Positions 61,480-64,000 of a stretch of 64,000 nucleotides of DNA are shown in pieces. The position numbers and the translations under genes were made by a program. The stretch is taken from assembly GCA_030431975.1 (NCBI GenBank), contig JAUIHP010000008.1, positions 108,318-172,317 on the forward strand, given 5' to 3'. How positions within the stretch are numbered: the first letter of the stretch is position 1; each line of letters starts with the position of its first letter. The notes beneath the pieces are model-generated. The model was given only the letters and a program-made list of their open reading frames with translations, ran no database searches and was not told where the DNA came from. This stretch comes from a bacterium (lineage in GTDB: Bacteria; Eisenbacteria; RBG-16-71-46; CAIMUX01).

Positions 61480-61959
61480 TCAGGAAGTCCGTGCCTCGGA
61501 GCTGGGCCCAGGCTTCGTTCCGGACTCGGATCCGGACTCGGATCCAGTCTTCGCCCCGGCCTCTGAGCCAGGCTTCGCTGTAGACGTCACGCCGGACTCG
61601 GCACCGGCACCCGGGTCAGACCCGGTCGCCGCCCCCGTCGGCACCCCACCAATCGGGCCGCCACTGGAATCGGTCGGAGAGGAAGACGCAGGACTTGAAG
61701 CACCGCCCCGTGTCCCTCGCGGATTCGTCATCGGTTCCACGCCGGTCGCAGGCTCGATTCTCGGCGCCGGCGCACGCCGCTTCGGAGGCTCATCGTCGAG
61801 TTCCATCTTGAACTCGTCCTCGATCCCCCGCATGGCCTGCCGAAAATCGCGCATCCCTTTACCGAAGGAGCGGGCCACTTCGGGAATCCTCTTGGACCCG
61901 AAGAGCATGAGCACGACGAACAGGATGATGATGAGTTCTTGTGAGCCGATGTTGAACAT
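61480..61959 (-). CDS. tatA: Twin-arginine translocase subunit TatA/TatB family
   Basis: A 159-residue Tat component. It has one N-terminal membrane helix (ELIIILFVVLMLFG), the hinge G-S-K-R-I-P-E-V-A-R-S-F-G-K-G and an amphipathic helix, followed by a ~110-residue disordered Pro/Gly/Ser/Glu tail with G-S-E-S repeats. ATG 61959 has AGAGG 5 bases upstream. The tail is longer than in TatA and closer to TatB in length; with no tatC here the subtype is open. Confidence 0.9.
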   Translation of the reverse strand: MFNIGSQELIIILFVVLMLFGSKRIPEVARSFGKGMRDFRQAMRGIEDEFKMELDDEPPKRRAPAPRIEPATGVEPMTNPRGTRGGASSPASSSPTDSSGGPIGGVPTGAATGSDPGAGAESGVTSTAKPGSEAGAKTGSESGSESGTKPGPSSEARTS

Positions 61960-62053
61960 CCGAACCTCTGCAGTTTGCCGGCCCAACGACGGCCCTGGAG
62001 AATCTCTTCTCGAGAGTCCCTGGGGAGCCTCTGAAGGGACCCGCTACCAACGA

Positions 62054-62084
62054 TCAGGCCCCGAGCAAAACACCCGGGGCCTGA
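62054..62084 (-). terminator. Hairpin terminator after porV
   Basis: 10-bp perfect stem (TCAGGCCCCG / CGGGGCCTGA) with an 11-base loop, 30 bases past the porV stop. It also separates porV from the tatA operon; the following T content is weak. Confidence 0.6.
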
Positions 62085-62114
62085 CGTAGCCTAGCAAGAA
62101 TTCCCGCCAGGAAA

Positions 62115-63131
62115 CTAGAAGGCGAACTTCACCGAGAGCAGATCATTGTCGTCGAAGAAGTCCTGAACCGTACGGCGCGCATAATCGATGCTCAGCGTCG
62201 ACGTGCCCAAGGGCAGGTTGAAGCCGGCTCCGAAAGCGGGACCGTAGTTGTAGTCGGCATCTCCACTGGCCACGATTCCGGCACGGACGGCGAAGATGTC
62301 CTGGTAGCGATACTCGCCGCCGACACCGAACTCGTCGTCACCGAAGTTGTGGCTTACGAAGTTTCCGTAGACATCGATCGTGTTGTCACCCTGTTCGATC
62401 GGCGTGTAGGCCGCGGCGATCTGGAACACGGACGGCAACTCGAAGGATGCATTGTCACTACGAAGCACACGCGGGCGGGAGTTCGGATCGTCACCGGTCT
62501 GGTGCGAAGAACCGAAGTCCTCACCATCGAAATGCATGTTCGGTCCGAAGTTCTTCAGGACGAAGCCCAATCGCAGGCTCTGCCAACCGGGTCGGTACTG
62601 GATACCGACGTCGAAAGACACACCCTGACTTGTGGTCTGGAGAATGTCCTCCGAAATGAATCGTCCGGTCGCACCGACCGATACCGCGTCGGTCATGAAC
62701 CGCGAGTAGGTTACGCCGATCACGGTAAAGGTCGGGCTGAAGATTCGGCCGGTTCCCTCCGGATTCGCCTCAGTTGTTTCCTGAATGTCACCAATGTTGA
62801 GGACATCGATGCTGGCGCCGATGGTTCCCATCCGGGTCTCGGTCGCCACCGCGATGTACTCTTTCTGGATGTCAGCAATGTACTCGAAGTGCGAGAAGTA
62901 CGCTTCCGTACCATCCAGGCGGGCCGCACCCGCCGGGTTGTACCAAAGAGCGTCCACACCGGAGACATCGGCTTGGTAGCCGTCTCCCAGCGCCACCCCT
63001 CGGGGTGAGACCGGAATTCGCAGTTCTTGCGCGCCGGCCGTACCGACGCGGTCGCCGTTGCCGGCAAATGCCGTCCCCGTCACGCCGACGGCGAGCACGA
63101 GAACGAAGCCGCACAGATTCAGTTTGCGCAT
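62115..63131 (-). CDS. PorV/PorQ family outer-membrane protein
   Basis: A 338-residue outer-membrane beta-barrel of the FadL-like PorV/PorQ family, typical of FCB bacteria, where it acts with type IX secretion. The signal peptide (LNLCGFVLVLAVGVTGTAFA) is cleaved before GNGDR. Diagnostic blocks are LRIPVSPRGVALGDGYQA, VDALWYNPAGAARLDGTE and YSRFMTDAVSVGATGRFI, and the chain ends in an aromatic residue (VKFAF). It directly follows (30 bases) a large secreted protein gene with a sorting-type C-terminus, which may be its client. Confidence 0.9.
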   Translation of the reverse strand: MRKLNLCGFVLVLAVGVTGTAFAGNGDRVGTAGAQELRIPVSPRGVALGDGYQADVSGVDALWYNPAGAARLDGTEAYFSHFEYIADIQKEYIAVATETRMGTIGASIDVLNIGDIQETTEANPEGTGRIFSPTFTVIGVTYSRFMTDAVSVGATGRFISEDILQTTSQGVSFDVGIQYRPGWQSLRLGFVLKNFGPNMHFDGEDFGSSHQTGDDPNSRPRVLRSDNASFELPSVFQIAAAYTPIEQGDNTIDVYGNFVSHNFGDDEFGVGGEYRYQDIFAVRAGIVASGDADYNYGPAFGAGFNLPLGTSTLSIDYARRTVQDFFDDNDLLSVKFAF

Positions 63132-63161
63132 TTCTTGACTCCTTTCAAGTTCCGTCGGTTT

Positions 63162-64000
63162 CTAGAATTCGGCCAGGCGTTCTTTTTCGACAAAGACCGC
63201 CAACTTTCCGGTGGTTGTTCCGATTCCGTCTGCTTCCACGTGATAGATGTAGATGCCGCTTGCAACCGGGATGCCGGCACGATTGTCCAGATCCCAGCGC
63301 AGGATCGACTCATTCATGTCGTCCTTACGCAGCGTGCGAACGAGTTCGCCGGCAAGGTCGAAGATACGAACCGTACACGTCGTGTTCGGCAGATTGATGA
63401 ATCGCAGGATCCGGTCGAACTGGTTGAGTTCGTAGGACGACTGGTTCAGGTACGGATTCGGCACGGCCCGGATCTTGGCCAGGTCGTTGTCGAGATTCGT
63501 TCCCGTGCCGGCACCGACCGGTTGGGCCTGCCACTCGTACACGTCCCCATCCGTGAGGATCTTGTTCATCGTGAAGTACCAGGTGCCTTCGGACTCCATC
63601 CAGGGCCGGTCGCCGCGGAGACGGGGCCATCCAGCGATGAGCACGTCCGTGTTACGGCCGTCGGTGTCAGAACCGGGGTCGCCATAAATCACGGGATTGT
63701 TCTCATCGTACTCGCTATCCATGATGAAGAAGTACTCGCGCCCACCGAGTGCACTGCCATCCGGATTCCAGATGAAGTCTGCAGGCTTGTCGATGTTCCC
63801 GTCGTTGTCCGCATCTTCTTCGTTCTCGACGAGGTTGATGTTCAGACGACGGTGATTGGCCGGGTCCGCATCGGTCACGTCCCACGCCTGGCCCGGGAAC
63901 ATTCCCGTACCGAGAGTGGCGTATCCCTGATCACGACGATAGGTCTGACACTCCGTCCACTCACCCTCGTCGGCGATGAACCGGATCTCGATCGCCTTCG
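63162..64000 (-). CDS. Large secreted protein, C-terminal part (cut by window edge)
   Basis: About 279 residues of a longer protein; the frame stays open to the window end, so no start is assigned. The visible part is acidic and Asn/Asp-rich (NEEDADNDGNIDKPADF), as in calcium-stabilised surface proteins. Its last ~100 residues (IRAVPNPYLNQSSYELN through NRAGIPVASGIYIYHVEA) follow the FlgD-like/type IX sorting-domain pattern. It precedes porV by 30 bases. In related phyla such gene pairs encode a surface protein and its PorV partner. Confidence 0.75.
   Translation of the reverse strand, partial: KAIEIRFIADEGEWTECQTYRRDQGYATLGTGMFPGQAWDVTDADPANHRRLNINLVENEEDADNDGNIDKPADFIWNPDGSALGGREYFFIMDSEYDENNPVIYGDPGSDTDGRNTDVLIAGWPRLRGDRPWMESEGTWYFTMNKILTDGDVYEWQAQPVGAGTGTNLDNDLAKIRAVPNPYLNQSSYELNQFDRILRFINLPNTTCTVRIFDLAGELVRTLRKDDMNESILRWDLDNRAGIPVASGIYIYHVEADGIGTTTGKLAVFVEKERLAEF

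Overview
The window is 64 kb of a gene-dense bacterial chromosome, high in G+C by eye. Two features point to the FCB superphylum or a related candidate phylum of the Eisenbacteria/Krumholzibacteria kind. One is a PorV/PorQ-type outer-membrane protein. The other is a pair of secreted proteins with carboxy-terminal domains like type IX (Por) sorting domains. A LpxL-type acyltransferase indicates a lipid-A-bearing outer membrane. This placement is an inference from gene families, because there is no rRNA here.

Layout. 1-4.8 kb (minus): the N-terminal part of hisS, a histidine ammonia-lyase, and an overlapping pair made of a PilT ATPase and a DUF4388 protein that looks like a degenerate PilT. 4.9-6.3 kb: a lipoprotein and a small locus with a 22-residue membrane peptide and strongly structured flanking RNA. 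6.3-11.2 kb (minus): a sigma-54-type activator followed by a Ser/Thr-kinase/STAND/TPR protein. 11.5-14.2 kb (minus): two glycosyltransferases and a site-2 protease. 14.3-20.2 kb (plus): TyrA, an unrecognised protein that may be a degenerate radical-SAM relative, Mrp, and a second, domain-duplicated PilT. 20.4-25.3 kb: a secreted protein, trmB, an unusual clpP, tRNA-Ala and tRNA-Leu, an NTF2-like protein and murB. 25.3-45.7 kb is almost all minus strand: an EAL/HDOD protein, DUF4301, an archaeal/eukaryotic-type PheRS (pheS, pheT), dnaJ, an exopolysaccharide block, hemW, lepB, lepA, a DUF5683 protein, tRNA-Sec, ridA, glmS, glmM, tRNA-Thr and tRNA-Phe. 45.9-53.3 kb: a histidine-kinase-like protein without its phosphoacceptor His, DUF3467, an aminotransferase, a secreted beta-propeller, LysR and inositol-phosphate synthase. 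53.4-64 kb (minus): FAH-family hydrolase, lpxL, dprA, obg, fmdB, an aminotransferase, coaD, rsmD, aroK, tatA, porV and the 3' end of a large secreted protein.

Themes. Surface functions are prominent: type IV pilus retraction motors, polysaccharide assembly, hexosamine supply (glmM-glmS), signal peptidase, Tat, PorV and lipid A. Several proteins look like pseudoenzymes or rewired enzymes: a pseudo-PilT, a His-less histidine kinase, a kinase with a degenerate P-loop, a GAFTQA sigma-54 activator, a radical-SAM-like protein without cysteines, and an Obg with a non-canonical G4 motif. Short tandem repeats (11, 15, 17 and 18 bp) occur in intergenic gaps and at gene ends. The tRNA-Sec gene implies that selenoproteins are made, although the rest of that machinery is not in the window.

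All functional calls come from reading motifs and context; no database search was run. Promoter and terminator calls are by eye.
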